NCBI GenBank assembly: GCA_030018805.1
Contig: JASEHL010000004.1
Location: 1-43,950, forward strand
DNA from: Patescibacteria group bacterium
GTDB lineage: Bacteria; Patescibacteriota; Minisyncoccia; Moranbacterales; UBA11712
Direction: 5' to 3'
DNA: 43,950 nucleotides
Shown here piece after piece: positions 14,673-21,245 of the stretch (the first letter of the stretch is position 1; every line of letters starts with the position of its first letter). The notes below the pieces were generated by a model. The model saw only the letters and a list, made by a program, of their open reading frames with translations. It did not search any database and was not told the DNA's origin. Made by a program: the position numbers and the translations under genes.

Positions 14673-15125
14673 AGGTTTTGCCCCTTAAATATTGAAAAGT
14701 GAATTCGCAATCCTTTTTTAGGAACTTTGTGGGGCTGAGGGCCGGTCGCTGGCATATAACAGCGGCCATTTAGCCCAGAGGACGTCCCACAAACAGAGAA
14801 GCTGCAACTGTTGCGGATAGCTCCTATTCCGGGATACAACCCCGCTCCGCCATCGTGGTGGAGTTATAAATTCCGGGATAGTTCGCCTGGCCCTTTCCGC
14901 CTTTTGAGGAGAGGTGTGTGGGGGCACAGTATCTGTCCGCAAAGAAAACAGTTTCTCGGCCATTTCCGTGAACGGAGGGTAGTTAGTGGGTGGGCCCGCC
15001 CTCGGCAGTCTGCCGGCCGTGGGAGTCTCACTGTGCAACTGTTTGACTGCGAACTGCGCAAAAGCAGTTGTGCGTCACAGGGAGTGGTGGGGTATTGAGC
15101 GTGTTTGCCCTCAATACCCCTTTTT
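14667..15125 (+). ncRNA. Candidate large structured non-coding RNA
   Basis: No convincing reading frame exists here, and the stretch is markedly GC-rich against its AT-rich surroundings. Nested pairings are readable by eye. TTTGTGGG (14726) pairs with CCCACAAA (14786), enclosing GGTCGCTG (14744) / CAGCGGCC (14760). CTATTCCGGGAT (14824) pairs with ATTCCGGGATAG (14870), enclosing CTCCGCCA / TGGTGGAG. CGGCA/TGCCG lies near 15003. CTCACTGTG (about 15026) pairs with CACAGGGAG, enclosing AACTGC / GCAGTT. It ends with a strong terminator, GGGGTATTGAG / CTCAATACCCC plus T5. I could not find RNase P, tmRNA or SRP RNA signature strings. The 5' end is inferred from the promoter-like motif. Confidence 0.65.
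15089..15125 (+). terminator. Terminator of the structured RNA
   Basis: Eleven perfect pairs, GGGGTATTGAG / CTCAATACCCC, then TTTTT. Confidence 0.9.
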
Positions 15126-15127
15126 AT

Positions 15128-15163
15128 TTGGTAAAAAAAACGTTTTGGTGATAGGATAGGGGC
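15128..15163 (+). promoter_or_regulatory. Conserved promoter-like motif, copy 2
   Basis: TTGGTA (15128-15133), 18 bases, TAGGAT (15152-15157), in the shared string CGTTTTGGTGATAGGATAGG followed by GGCA. It lies before the 15276 gene, which also has an independent sigma70-type promoter at 15210-15238. Confidence 0.5.
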
Positions 15164-15209
15164 AAATTTATCCCGCGAGGCGGATATATTTCAAGATTTT
15201 TTCGTAATA

Positions 15210-15238
15210 TTGACGGCTGGCTCCGTATCTGCTATGTT
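15210..15238 (+). promoter_or_regulatory. Sigma70-type promoter for the 15276 gene
   Basis: TTGACG (15210-15215), 17 bases, TATGTT (15233-15238). Confidence 0.7.
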
Positions 15239-15275
15239 TCAGTGAAATAAAAAAATAAGGAGAGGGGGACAAACC

Positions 15276-15707
15276 ATGCTCTTTTCTGAAAATGATATAA
15301 AAAACCTCATCCAGGAACTAAGCTTGGGACATATTGATGTTGAAAATCTCCTGGAAAAGATTTTCGCAAATGGAGATTTCGGAGTTCTTCATTCCCTTCG
15401 CATGAACGAGTTATATGGCAAGCGAATTTTGGAGCTGCACGAACTCTGCAATCGCAGCTATGAAAGGTTTGTCTATCATGTCTGCGCTGAATTGCCCCAC
15501 CAGCGGATAGGCAAAGTTGTTAGCATAGCTTCTCCATACATTTATATAATGGGCATAGACAAAGATATATTGAGACTCACTCATCATATCCAGGCGCGTC
15601 AGTTCGGCGAGCCAGGATCCCTTTGGGGTCTCAAGGATCCGCCGTGCGAAAAGGACTACGAATTCCCGATCTATACACTAGTTCTGAACTTAAAAATCAG
15701 GAGGTAA
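15276..15707 (+). CDS. Unrecognised 143-residue cytosolic protein
   Basis: I do not recognise this protein. The start is well supported by GGAGAGGGGG a few bases upstream and by a promoter at 15210. The N-terminal part (NDIKNLIQELSLGHIDVENL) looks helical and acidic. The middle contains ELCNRSYERFVYHVCAELPH, and the end is a likely strand pair (FPIYTLVLNLKIRR). There is no signal peptide or transmembrane segment. It is a single-gene unit, bounded by the structured RNA upstream and a terminator downstream, and shares the promoter-like motif of both neighbours. Confidence 0.65.
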   Translation: MLFSENDIKNLIQELSLGHIDVENLLEKIFANGDFGVLHSLRMNELYGKRILELHELCNRSYERFVYHVCAELPHQRIGKVVSIASPYIYIMGIDKDILRLTHHIQARQFGEPGSLWGLKDPPCEKDYEFPIYTLVLNLKIRR

Positions 15708-15724
15708 ATTCAAGAAAGACTTGG

Positions 15725-15762
15725 GCGGGAGGTCGCAACGCAAAACGCGACCCCCGTTTTTT
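15725..15762 (+). terminator. Terminator after the 15276 gene
   Basis: GGTCGC / GCGACC core with flanking CGGG / CCCG pairing and a T6 run. Confidence 0.75.
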
Positions 15763-15764
15763 AT

Positions 15765-15799
15765 TTGATAAAATAGAAGTTTTGGGATAGGATAGGGGC
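15765..15799 (+). promoter_or_regulatory. Conserved promoter-like motif, copy 3
   Basis: TTGATA (15765-15770), 17 bases, TAGGAT (15788-15793), in GTTTTGGGATAGGATAGGGG then CA. It precedes the AbrB-like gene. A GGGG..CCCC hairpin follows immediately, as in copies 1 and 2. Confidence 0.5.
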
Positions 15800-15872
15800 A
15801 GGTTTACCCCGTGAAATCGAGTTTATTTCGCTGGGGAAATACTCATTTTAATACTTACTTAAGTACTTACTT

Positions 15873-16043
15873 ATGAGACTCAAAGACAAAAATATGAGGA
15901 AAATAACAAGAATCGGCAAAACCAGCCTCGCCGTCACGATTCCGATTGAAATTGTCCGCTCCCTCGGCTGGCGTGAAAAACAACGCGTCAAAATAAAACG
16001 CATTAAAGGAGGGTTTGTGGTAAAGGATTGGAGGAGTGGATAA
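15873..16043 (+). CDS. AbrB/MazE-type DNA-binding regulator, 56 residues
   Basis: This gene is too short for the supplied track. The translation MRLKDKNMRKITRIGKTSLA then VTIPIEIVRSLGW shows the SpoVT/AbrB swapped-hairpin pattern (GKTSLAVTIPIEIVRSLGWREKQRVKIK), used by transition-state regulators and MazE-like antitoxins to bind DNA as dimers. An internal ATG at codon 8 is an alternative start. The bases just upstream (ACTTACTTAAGTACTTACTT) form overlapping inverted and direct repeats and are a likely operator for self-regulation. Its end overlaps the start of the following membrane-protein gene by 16 bases, so the pair is probably co-translated; a toxin-antitoxin-like relation is possible but unproven. 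Confidence 0.72.
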   Translation: MRLKDKNMRKITRIGKTSLAVTIPIEIVRSLGWREKQRVKIKRIKGGFVVKDWRSG

Positions 16044-16885
16044 TTTTTCTCCTAGCATTAGATATTTATAAACAGCAAATGGACATAGGCGATACAAATG
16101 AAACTTTAATTAAATTGGTAACGGCGTTTGGTGTTTTTGTTGTTGTTTGGACTTATCAGAAAAACAGATTTAGAGAAAAACATAACATCATCAAAGCAAT
16201 GCTTGCGCAGCTCGAATCCTTACGTCTTTGGGCTAGCGCAGATAATGAGGGCTGGAAAGATCCGCCAACAGATGAGCAAAAAATGAGGTACATTGAGATT
16301 TTCGATCTCATATATAAAATGAATAATGGAGTTATAAATCAGTCACTTATTATGCCAGGGATAGTTGATTTCTCTGACAAACTCATCTTGGCTGTTGCAG
16401 AGTTTAATCAATTGATCGATAGAATTCATTCCCTGTCTGGTTACAGGAATACCTTAACGCTAAATCAGTATGAACTATGTAGACGCATAGAGAGAAAATT
16501 AAGAAAATATAAAAAAAGTTCTCATTCACCGAGAACTTACGACGATTTTTTGAATACCTTGAAGAACGACGAAAAATATATCACGCAACAACTCTATATT
16601 CTTTATTATCGACTACATTCGGGAAATATTGGGACAAGCTTTAGTGGGGGGCTAAAACAGAATTATCATATTATTTACGATGAACTGAAGTTAAAAGAGG
16701 AGAAGTTGAAAAATTTGGAATGGGGTAATTTTTTGTTATATTTACTCTTAATCTTTTTGATTTACGTAATTATTTCATTTGTAACAGAACTGTTTAATTT
16801 GGGTCAGCTCTTCAATGGCGTGTTGCTTTTATGTTTTAGCATTATAATTTTTTTATTAGCAGCTTTATTCAAATTAGTTAGATAA
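16028..16885 (+). CDS. Unrecognised membrane protein coupled to the AbrB-like gene
   Basis: The 285-residue frame opens at a TTG (16028) inside the end of the AbrB-like gene, about 12 bases after GGAGGG. An ATG at 16079 is a fallback. It has an N-terminal hydrophobic segment (TLIKLVTAFGVFVVVWTYQ), a long helical cytosolic region rich in Lys and Glu (residues about 50-230), and two C-terminal transmembrane segments (FLLYLLLIFLIYVIISFV and VLLLCFSIIIFLLAALF). Base composition is noticeably AT-rich against its upstream neighbours, which hints at recent acquisition. No domain recognised. Confidence 0.65.
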   Translation: MEEWIIFLLALDIYKQQMDIGDTNETLIKLVTAFGVFVVVWTYQKNRFREKHNIIKAMLAQLESLRLWASADNEGWKDPPTDEQKMRYIEIFDLIYKMNNGVINQSLIMPGIVDFSDKLILAVAEFNQLIDRIHSLSGYRNTLTLNQYELCRRIERKLRKYKKSSHSPRTYDDFLNTLKNDEKYITQQLYILYYRLHSGNIGTSFSGGLKQNYHIIYDELKLKEEKLKNLEWGNFLLYLLLIFLIYVIISFVTELFNLGQLFNGVLLLCFSIIIFLLAALFKLVR

Positions 16886-16886
16886 T

Positions 16887-16964
16887 ATAGCTTCGCTAAA
16901 GCTTAGCTTTAGAAAACCTAACAGAAACAAACCTGCAAAAAACTTTGGGAATTGGCGAAGCTAT
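16887..16964. repeat. 78-bp palindromic element after the membrane-protein gene
   Basis: Arms ATAGCTTCGC (16887-16896) and GCGAAGCTAT (16955-16964) are perfect inverted copies; an inner hairpin CTAAAGC / GCTTTAG sits beside the left arm. It begins one base after the stop codon. The rest of the gap to 17097 holds the leader motif described next. Confidence 0.6.
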
Positions 16965-17028
16965 TGCAAAAATGACTGGATAAATTCAAAAACGGCGAAG
17001 TTACTCTAACAAAAAAGTTATCATAATA

Positions 17029-17072
17029 ATACGACCGTGGAATTATGATACATTTCAAAAACCGCGGAGGAA
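17029..17072 (+). promoter_or_regulatory. Shared leader motif, copy 1 (diverged)
   Basis: ACGACCGTGGAATTATGATA then CATTTCAAAAACCGCGGAGG matches the motif at 18501, 21183 and 22543 (CACGGCCGTGGAATTATGAT plus ACTTTTTTGAAAGA). The palindrome is degenerate in this copy. Confidence 0.5.
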
Positions 17073-17146
17073 ATTTAAAAAATTAATCATAACAACATGA
17101 CTCGTTTTTCACCGGAAAAATTATCCCAAGAAGAACTGAAAAAAGA

Positions 17147-17752
17147 ATGGGTCCAGAAAAATACGAGACATACCAGAAATATTTGGCTCTGAGAGAAAAA
17201 ATTGATAAGAGCCTTAGGGATGTAACAATGGAAGAGTGGGACATCATAAAGAAAATTCTATTTGAAAGCAAAAACAAGCCACTGGATCTTACGAAAGACA
17301 TCCAAAGAAGCTTGAAAGTTTCCGGAAAGGGCATGGAAAAAGTGCCGGAAGCCAAGGTCTTGGAAGATAGATTGCGGATCAAGTTCAATATACTTACCGA
17401 TGCTCTGGGCAATTTCACGAAGGAAGACCTTGAATGTCTGGATAGGCATATTGTCGAAACATTGCACCAAACGGCAAGGAATATCGAATACTTCGACGCT
17501 CATATTGAGTTGCCGGAGGATATTCAGAAGAAAGTGTTAGAGCGAGGTCTAGCAATGCTTATATCCAAATTAAGCGATACGAACGATGTCGATAAATTAT
17601 CCCATAATGTGACAGTTTTGGACACGAAAATAATTGAGGCACTGCTTGATTCTGAGATAAAAAAATTGATGCCAGAACCCACGGAAGAAGAGACGAGGCG
17701 AGAGGTGGAGGGTTATTTTAGCTCACGGGAAAGGTTCGGGCCAATGCGATAA
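17147..17752 (+). CDS. Unrecognised helical protein; 5' end uncertain, possible frameshift
   Basis: The 201-residue frame is almost entirely charged and helical (KYLALREKIDKSLRDVTMEE, LECLDRHIVETLHQTARNIE), with no membrane segment and no recognised domain. The ATG at 17147 has no ribosome site. A second frame starting at ATG 17097 (MTRFSPEKLSQEELKKEW, then open to a stop after 31 codons) also looks like natural protein and overlaps the first. A minus-one shift at the A6 run at 17139-17144 would join them as ..QEEL-KK-RMGPEKYETY. Whether this is a real frameshift, a mutation or a chance upstream frame cannot be told from one sequence. Confidence 0.55.
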   Translation: MGPEKYETYQKYLALREKIDKSLRDVTMEEWDIIKKILFESKNKPLDLTKDIQRSLKVSGKGMEKVPEAKVLEDRLRIKFNILTDALGNFTKEDLECLDRHIVETLHQTARNIEYFDAHIELPEDIQKKVLERGLAMLISKLSDTNDVDKLSHNVTVLDTKIIEALLDSEIKKLMPEPTEEETRREVEGYFSSRERFGPMR

Positions 17753-17848
17753 TCTCTCCTAATATTTGATGTTAGAAAAATATTATAGAAATCAGCCAGC
17801 CGGGAGGGATTTTGAAAACCGCGGGGGATAATTTTCAAAAAATATAAG

Positions 17849-17883
17849 AGGCTGGTTCCCGCGATGGGAAACCAGCCTTTTTT
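17849..17883. terminator. Bidirectional terminator between convergent genes
   Basis: AGGCTGGTT(T)CCC pairs with GGGAAACCAGCCT around GCGAT. A T run follows on the plus strand and an AT-rich tail on the minus strand. Confidence 0.8.
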
Positions 17884-17893
17884 CGATGAAGAG

Positions 17894-18322
17894 TCATTCG
17901 GTCTTTGGCCTGTGATTTTTTACGTTGAGATAAACGTAGATGATGATAACGGCGAATGTGGCAAGTGGCGGGGGAACAGTAAACCATGACTGTTTGCCAA
18001 CGATTTTTGTTGCCTCCAGCGCACCTGCGATGAAAAAGATTATTCCACAAAGAATCATGCAAAATTCCGTCAGGGTTATCGCGAGCCATTGCTTAGCTTC
18101 AGTGGCACGGCGATAAAAGTACATTATCCCGAAATAGGCAGCCAAAACCAAGATTACGCTAAAGAGCACCCACTGAAGGAAGCTTGTACTTTCATTCATC
18201 ATGAATAAAGCACAAGTCAACAGTATATAAGAGCCGAGAGATAAATACTGCAGTTCTTTGGTGGGTATGATTTTCCAATTTATCTTCCTGATACCAGCTT
18301 TCCCTTTGCCAGGATATTTCAT
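17894..18322 (-). CDS. Small four-helix membrane protein, unrecognised
   Basis: The 142-residue product has a basic N-terminus and four hydrophobic segments (YLSLGSYILLTCALFMM, WVLFSVILVLAAYFGIMYFY, LTEFCMILCGIIFFIAGAL, PLATFAVIIIYVYLNV). The start at 18322 is supported by AGGAGGG just upstream and by a good minus-strand promoter at 18381-18409. I see no catalytic motif and assign no function. It is a single-gene unit closed by the bidirectional terminator. Confidence 0.7.
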   Translation of the reverse strand: MKYPGKGKAGIRKINWKIIPTKELQYLSLGSYILLTCALFMMNESTSFLQWVLFSVILVLAAYFGIMYFYRRATEAKQWLAITLTEFCMILCGIIFFIAGALEATKIVGKQSWFTVPPPLATFAVIIIYVYLNVKNHRPKTE

Positions 18323-18380
18323 ATCCGCACCCTCCTAATTTCCAATAGATTTTTTGCCTATTTGAAAGTTGCTAATTTTC

Positions 18381-18409
18381 ATATTAGACTTAAATCAGTT
18401 GATTATCAA
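18381..18409 (-). promoter_or_regulatory. Promoter of the small membrane protein gene
   Basis: On the minus strand, TTGATA (18409-18404), 17 bases, TAATAT (18386-18381). Confidence 0.7.
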
Positions 18410-18476
18410 TAGGCTAATTTCTACACCATAAAATCCAACGCGGGAATTCTAAAAACCGTGGGGGGGAATAAAAAAC

Positions 18477-18556
18477 ACCCCTGCCTAAATACTCACGAAA
18501 ACACGGCCGTGGAATTATGATACTTTTTGAAAGACTTCCGCAAATTTCAGCGGGAG
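18477..18556 (+). promoter_or_regulatory. Shared leader motif, copy 2
   Basis: ACCCCTGCCTAAATACTCAC then GAAAACACGGCCGTGGAATT and ATGATACTTTTTGAAAGAC. It ends with the hairpin-like CCGCAAATTTCAGCGG. It matches copies at 21095-21242 and 22454-22600 and lies directly upstream of the M14-like gene. Confidence 0.6.
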
Positions 18557-18581
18557 AGAAGAAATATAATCAACAAGATAT

Positions 18582-19463
18582 GTGTTGAAAGTGAAAGATC
18601 TAAAAAGGGGTTTCATGAATTTCTGGCAGGACAGAAAAGAGCTTTTTGAAATTCCCAAAAGTGAAATTCAGAAATTCGTTATCGGTGAATCCTTTCATAA
18701 GGTTCCCATATATTGCTACAAAGTTGATCATGGGGAAAGGAAAATATTATTCGTTTCTGCGATTCACGGCAACGAGATCGGCACCGTCAAGCTGGCTTAT
18801 TTTTTGCTCGATTATTTGAGCCATGATGAAAAAAAATACGAAAAACTCACCTGCTTTTTGGTGCCATGTCTCAACGTCGACGGCTTCGAAAGGGCAAGGG
18901 GCTTGCAGGGATATTTCAGAGGAGCGATAGGAAGACTAAATGCAAAAAATGTCGATTTGAACAGAAATTTTCCGACTCCCAATTTCAGAAGTCGTAGTTA
19001 TATATTATCCAGGAAAAGCAGCGCTGGAACATTTAAGTATAAAAGAGAAATTTCACCGGATAGCCCCGAAGCCAAAAGTCTCAGCCCCTCTCAACGTAAG
19101 GGAATAAAAAATTGTGGAGAATTCGGCGGATCTGAACTGGAAACCAGGGCTCTTATGAATTTAGTTGAAAAAGAAAAAATATCCATTATATTTTCTTTTC
19201 ATAATTCCGGCCGGGATGTGATAGGCGGCAGGGACGAATTGTCTAAGGAGTTGGTGAAGATCTACGCGAATAAAACAGAGTATGAAATATTAGATGATGC
19301 TGAATGGCGAAAAATCGGCCAAACTGGAACAGCAAAAGATTGGTGTGATGATCAGAACATTTCTTTTATGGAAGTCGAGGGCTCCACGCGGTACGGTTCC
19401 GATTGGGAAATTCAAAAACCCGCGCTCGAGACCGTCTTGGAATATCTAGCGGAAACAGCGTAG
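18582..19463 (+). CDS. M14-type zinc carboxypeptidase/amidase-like protein
   Basis: The 293-residue product has the zinc-ligand motif AIHGNEIGT (HxxE), NVDLNRNFP (substrate-binding Asn-Arg), a third ligand His in IFSFHNSG and a likely catalytic Glu in FMEVEGSTR. This fits M14 enzymes of the MpaA/murein tripeptide amidase or succinylglutamate desuccinylase-like branch, which remove a terminal residue from peptides or acyl groups. There is no signal peptide, so it acts in the cytoplasm, perhaps on recycled peptidoglycan peptides (inference). The start is taken at GTG 18582; ATG at 18615 is a possible alternative. It stands alone downstream of leader motif copy 2. Confidence 0.82.
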   Translation: MLKVKDLKRGFMNFWQDRKELFEIPKSEIQKFVIGESFHKVPIYCYKVDHGERKILFVSAIHGNEIGTVKLAYFLLDYLSHDEKKYEKLTCFLVPCLNVDGFERARGLQGYFRGAIGRLNAKNVDLNRNFPTPNFRSRSYILSRKSSAGTFKYKREISPDSPEAKSLSPSQRKGIKNCGEFGGSELETRALMNLVEKEKISIIFSFHNSGRDVIGGRDELSKELVKIYANKTEYEILDDAEWRKIGQTGTAKDWCDDQNISFMEVEGSTRYGSDWEIQKPALETVLEYLAETA

Positions 19464-19511
19464 ATTTCTGTACAATATTGCTGCCCCCGCGGATTTAGGC
19501 TGGGGAGGTAA

Positions 19512-19540
19512 TTGACATAAAAAAAAGCAATTGCTATTTT
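19512..19540 (+). promoter_or_regulatory. Promoter of the 19586 gene
   Basis: TTGACA (19512-19517), 17 bases, TATTTT (19535-19540). Confidence 0.7.
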
Positions 19541-19585
19541 TCTTATAGCTCCCAATATTACTTCAGTCAACTCAAGGAGGTGGCC

Positions 19586-19933
19586 ATGACCTTAATAGCT
19601 AACGAACAAGAACAATTATGCGGCGGATGGCTTGACTCTCTCTGGCTGCCCTCCCGAAAACAAACGGAAACGGCTAGGCAGGAGTTGCTGCAATCTTTTG
19701 ACAAAGAATATATCTTTGCCGCAAATCCGCCAGCCCAGGCGTTTGCCGAAGGCAAGTTGACGATCGGTCAAATGATTGTAGTAGACGGCCGGCAACTCAT
19801 TTTAAAAGGTGTCTACCCAAAAATGGAATATCCCGAGGCTATGGTTTTTTGGGATCATCCCAAGGGACGATACGTGCAATTTATCGGGGCGCCTTTCGTG
19901 GCTTCCAACATTGTTGGACTAGCTGGAGTATAA
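19586..19933 (+). CDS. Unrecognised 115-residue protein
   Basis: I do not recognise this protein. The ATG at 19586 is favoured over the in-frame GTG at 19580 because AAGGAGGT (19574-19581) sits at the right distance. The N-terminal half is helical (SRKQTETARQELLQSFDKEY). The C-terminal half looks like a small beta fold (MIVVDGRQLILKGVYPKM, GRYVQFIGAPFVASNIVGLA). There is no signal peptide or membrane segment. It has its own promoter and terminator. Confidence 0.65.
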   Translation: MTLIANEQEQLCGGWLDSLWLPSRKQTETARQELLQSFDKEYIFAANPPAQAFAEGKLTIGQMIVVDGRQLILKGVYPKMEYPEAMVFWDHPKGRYVQFIGAPFVASNIVGLAGV

Positions 19934-19943
19934 ATATTTTTAC

Positions 19944-19980
19944 CTGCGGGTTGGCAAGTTCCAACCCGCAAACCATTTTT
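19944..19980 (+). terminator. Terminator after the 19586 gene
   Basis: GCGGGTTGG / CCAACCCGC with loop CAAGTT, then AAACCATTTTT. Confidence 0.75.
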
Positions 19981-20043
19981 AGCTTATTACAAAGTTTAAA
20001 CAAGCCACTCCGCCTCCGCAAATTTCAGCGGGGGAGTGAGGGG

Positions 20044-20093
20044 TTGACACATTATTGTAATAATATACAATGATTATTGTAATAATAAACAAT
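20044..20093 (+). promoter_or_regulatory. Promoter with two operator copies for the MNT/HEPN pair
   Basis: TTGACA (20044-20049), 16 bases, TACAAT (20066-20071). Two 18-base near-identical sites, ATTGTAATAATATACAAT (20054-20071) and ATTGTAATAATAAACAAT (20076-20093), are each inverted repeats (ATTGT..ACAAT) spaced 22 bases apart. One covers the -10 and the other ends five bases before the start codon. This is the expected layout for repression by the helix-turn-helix protein encoded just downstream. Confidence 0.75.
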
Positions 20094-20098
20094 AATTT

Positions 20099-20644
20099 AT
20101 GTTTGGCTTCCGCTCGAAAATAACCATCAAAGTCTTGAGATATTTTCTCTTGAACCGGAAAAGGCGCCACTACGTGAATGAGCTGGCGGATCTTTTGGCA
20201 GTCGATCCCGGCAATCTCTTCAGAAAACTCAAGGAACTGGAAAGTGAGGGAATTCTTGTTTCGGAAATGCAGGGAAACCAAAGATATTTCAAACTGAACA
20301 AGAAATATCCGCTGCTTCGGGAACTTGAGCATTTTTTTCGGGCGAAATACGGAATTGAAGAAATGCTGAAACAAAAACTTTCAAAACTCAAGGGACTGCG
20401 GGAGGCTTATATCTTCGGCTCCTATGCAAAAAATTCCCTTCAGCAGGAAAGCGATATTGACCTTTTGCTTATAGGAGATCATTCTTCGCTGGAGGCGAAA
20501 AAGTTAATTCTATCTGTTGCAAAAGAAATCCAGAGGGAAATCAATATCGTGGATTTTTCATCCGCGGAGTTCAAAAAAAAGAAAAAGGCTGGTGATGATT
20601 TTTTGAAAAATATATTTTCCCACAAAAAAATAAAAATAATGTAA
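20099..20644 (+). CDS. HTH-nucleotidyltransferase (MNT) fusion, antitoxin-like
   Basis: The 181-residue product has a winged helix-turn-helix at residues about 5-75 (YVNELADLLAVDPGNLFRKL), then a minimal nucleotidyltransferase domain with IFGSYAKNSLQQESDIDLLL, the GS..(x)SD-I-D signature of MNT proteins. In MNT-HEPN systems the MNT partner silences the HEPN RNase by attaching nucleotides to it. The fused HTH would bind the paired operators upstream and give autoregulation. The gene abuts the HEPN gene directly (stop at 20644, ATG at 20645). The C-terminus is very Lys-rich. Confidence 0.87.
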   Translation: MFGFRSKITIKVLRYFLLNRKRRHYVNELADLLAVDPGNLFRKLKELESEGILVSEMQGNQRYFKLNKKYPLLRELEHFFRAKYGIEEMLKQKLSKLKGLREAYIFGSYAKNSLQQESDIDLLLIGDHSSLEAKKLILSVAKEIQREINIVDFSSAEFKKKKKAGDDFLKNIFSHKKIKIM

Positions 20645-21055
20645 ATGTTTGAAAAATTCCGGTTTTCCCGGAAACAAATAGAAAGATATCACAAGTCGGC
20701 GAAGAGGGACATGAAGATTGCCGCTGAAGCCGGCGTGCCGGAAGTACGTTTTCGCTTCTGCTATGACGCTTTACTCAAGCTGGCTATGGCTGTTTGCGCC
20801 GAAAACGGCCTGCGGGTGAAATCGCGACGTGGCCATCACATCGAACTTATCAAGAAATTAGCTTTTTTTCTGAAAGATTCGGAAATTGAAATCCTGGCCG
20901 ACGAAATGCGCTCAAAAAGAAATTGGGATCTGTATGGTGGCGGAATTGTTATTTCGCAAAAGGAAGCAAAAGGATATCTGGATTGGACGAAAAAAGTATT
21001 TCTGAAAGCTGAATCACTAATGTATAAAAAGCAAACAAGACTGACGCTTCGCTAA
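20645..21055 (+). CDS. HEPN-domain protein, likely toxin partner of the MNT
   Basis: The 136-residue helical product has the HEPN layout: an N-terminal helix with RYHKSAKRDMKIA, a central RFRFCYDALLKLAMAVCAEN helix, and RSKRNWDLYGGGIV. The classic RNase motif is Arg, four to six residues, then His; here the equivalent site reads RNWDLY, with Tyr where His is expected, so ribonuclease activity is not certain. Position immediately after the MNT gene and shared control support a toxin-antitoxin-like pair. An alternative is a non-toxic HEPN scaffold. Confidence 0.82.
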   Translation: MFEKFRFSRKQIERYHKSAKRDMKIAAEAGVPEVRFRFCYDALLKLAMAVCAENGLRVKSRRGHHIELIKKLAFFLKDSEIEILADEMRSKRNWDLYGGGIVISQKEAKGYLDWTKKVFLKAESLMYKKQTRLTLR

Positions 21056-21094
21056 AAGTAAAACTTCGCGAGTCTATCCATTCCCCATCCGCAA

Positions 21095-21217
21095 ATTTCG
21101 GCGGGGAGTGAATATAATTACTTTTCCAGCTACGTAATTCTGCTAAAATCAAAAAATACCCTCATCCAAAATACTCACGAAACCACGGTCGTGTAATTAT
21201 GATACTTTTTTGAAAGA
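21095..21217 (+). repeat. 123-bp direct repeat (leader module), copy 1
   Basis: It is near-identical to 22454-22576. It contains a possible promoter (TTTTCC, 16 bases, TAAAAT), TACCCTCATCCAAAATACTC, then the operator-like CCACGGTCGTGT and AATTATGATACTTTTTTGAA. It is followed by CCGCAAATTCCGGCGGGGGA, just before the methyltransferase start. Confidence 0.75.
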
Positions 21218-21245
21218 TATCCGCAAATTCCGGCGGGGGAAAAAT

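Noticed and set aside
14811-15098. ORFs of 60-106 codons on both strands across 14.7-15.1 kb
   Set aside because: Composition is odd (many Arg, Ser, Trp, Cys), starts lack ribosome sites, several frames are open at once because of high GC, and the strong RNA pairing explains the sequence better.
14667-15125. Identification of the structured RNA as RNase P RNA, tmRNA or SRP RNA
   Set aside because: The strings GAGGAAAGTC, a TCGAC-type tmRNA start with a tag frame, and GGTCAGGTCCGGAAGG-type SRP core were looked for and not seen. A very diverged form cannot be excluded by eye.
18582-19463. Aspartoacylase or desuccinylase as a firm name for the M14-like gene
   Set aside because: Motifs fit several M14 branches equally, and no arginine succinyltransferase pathway gene is present.
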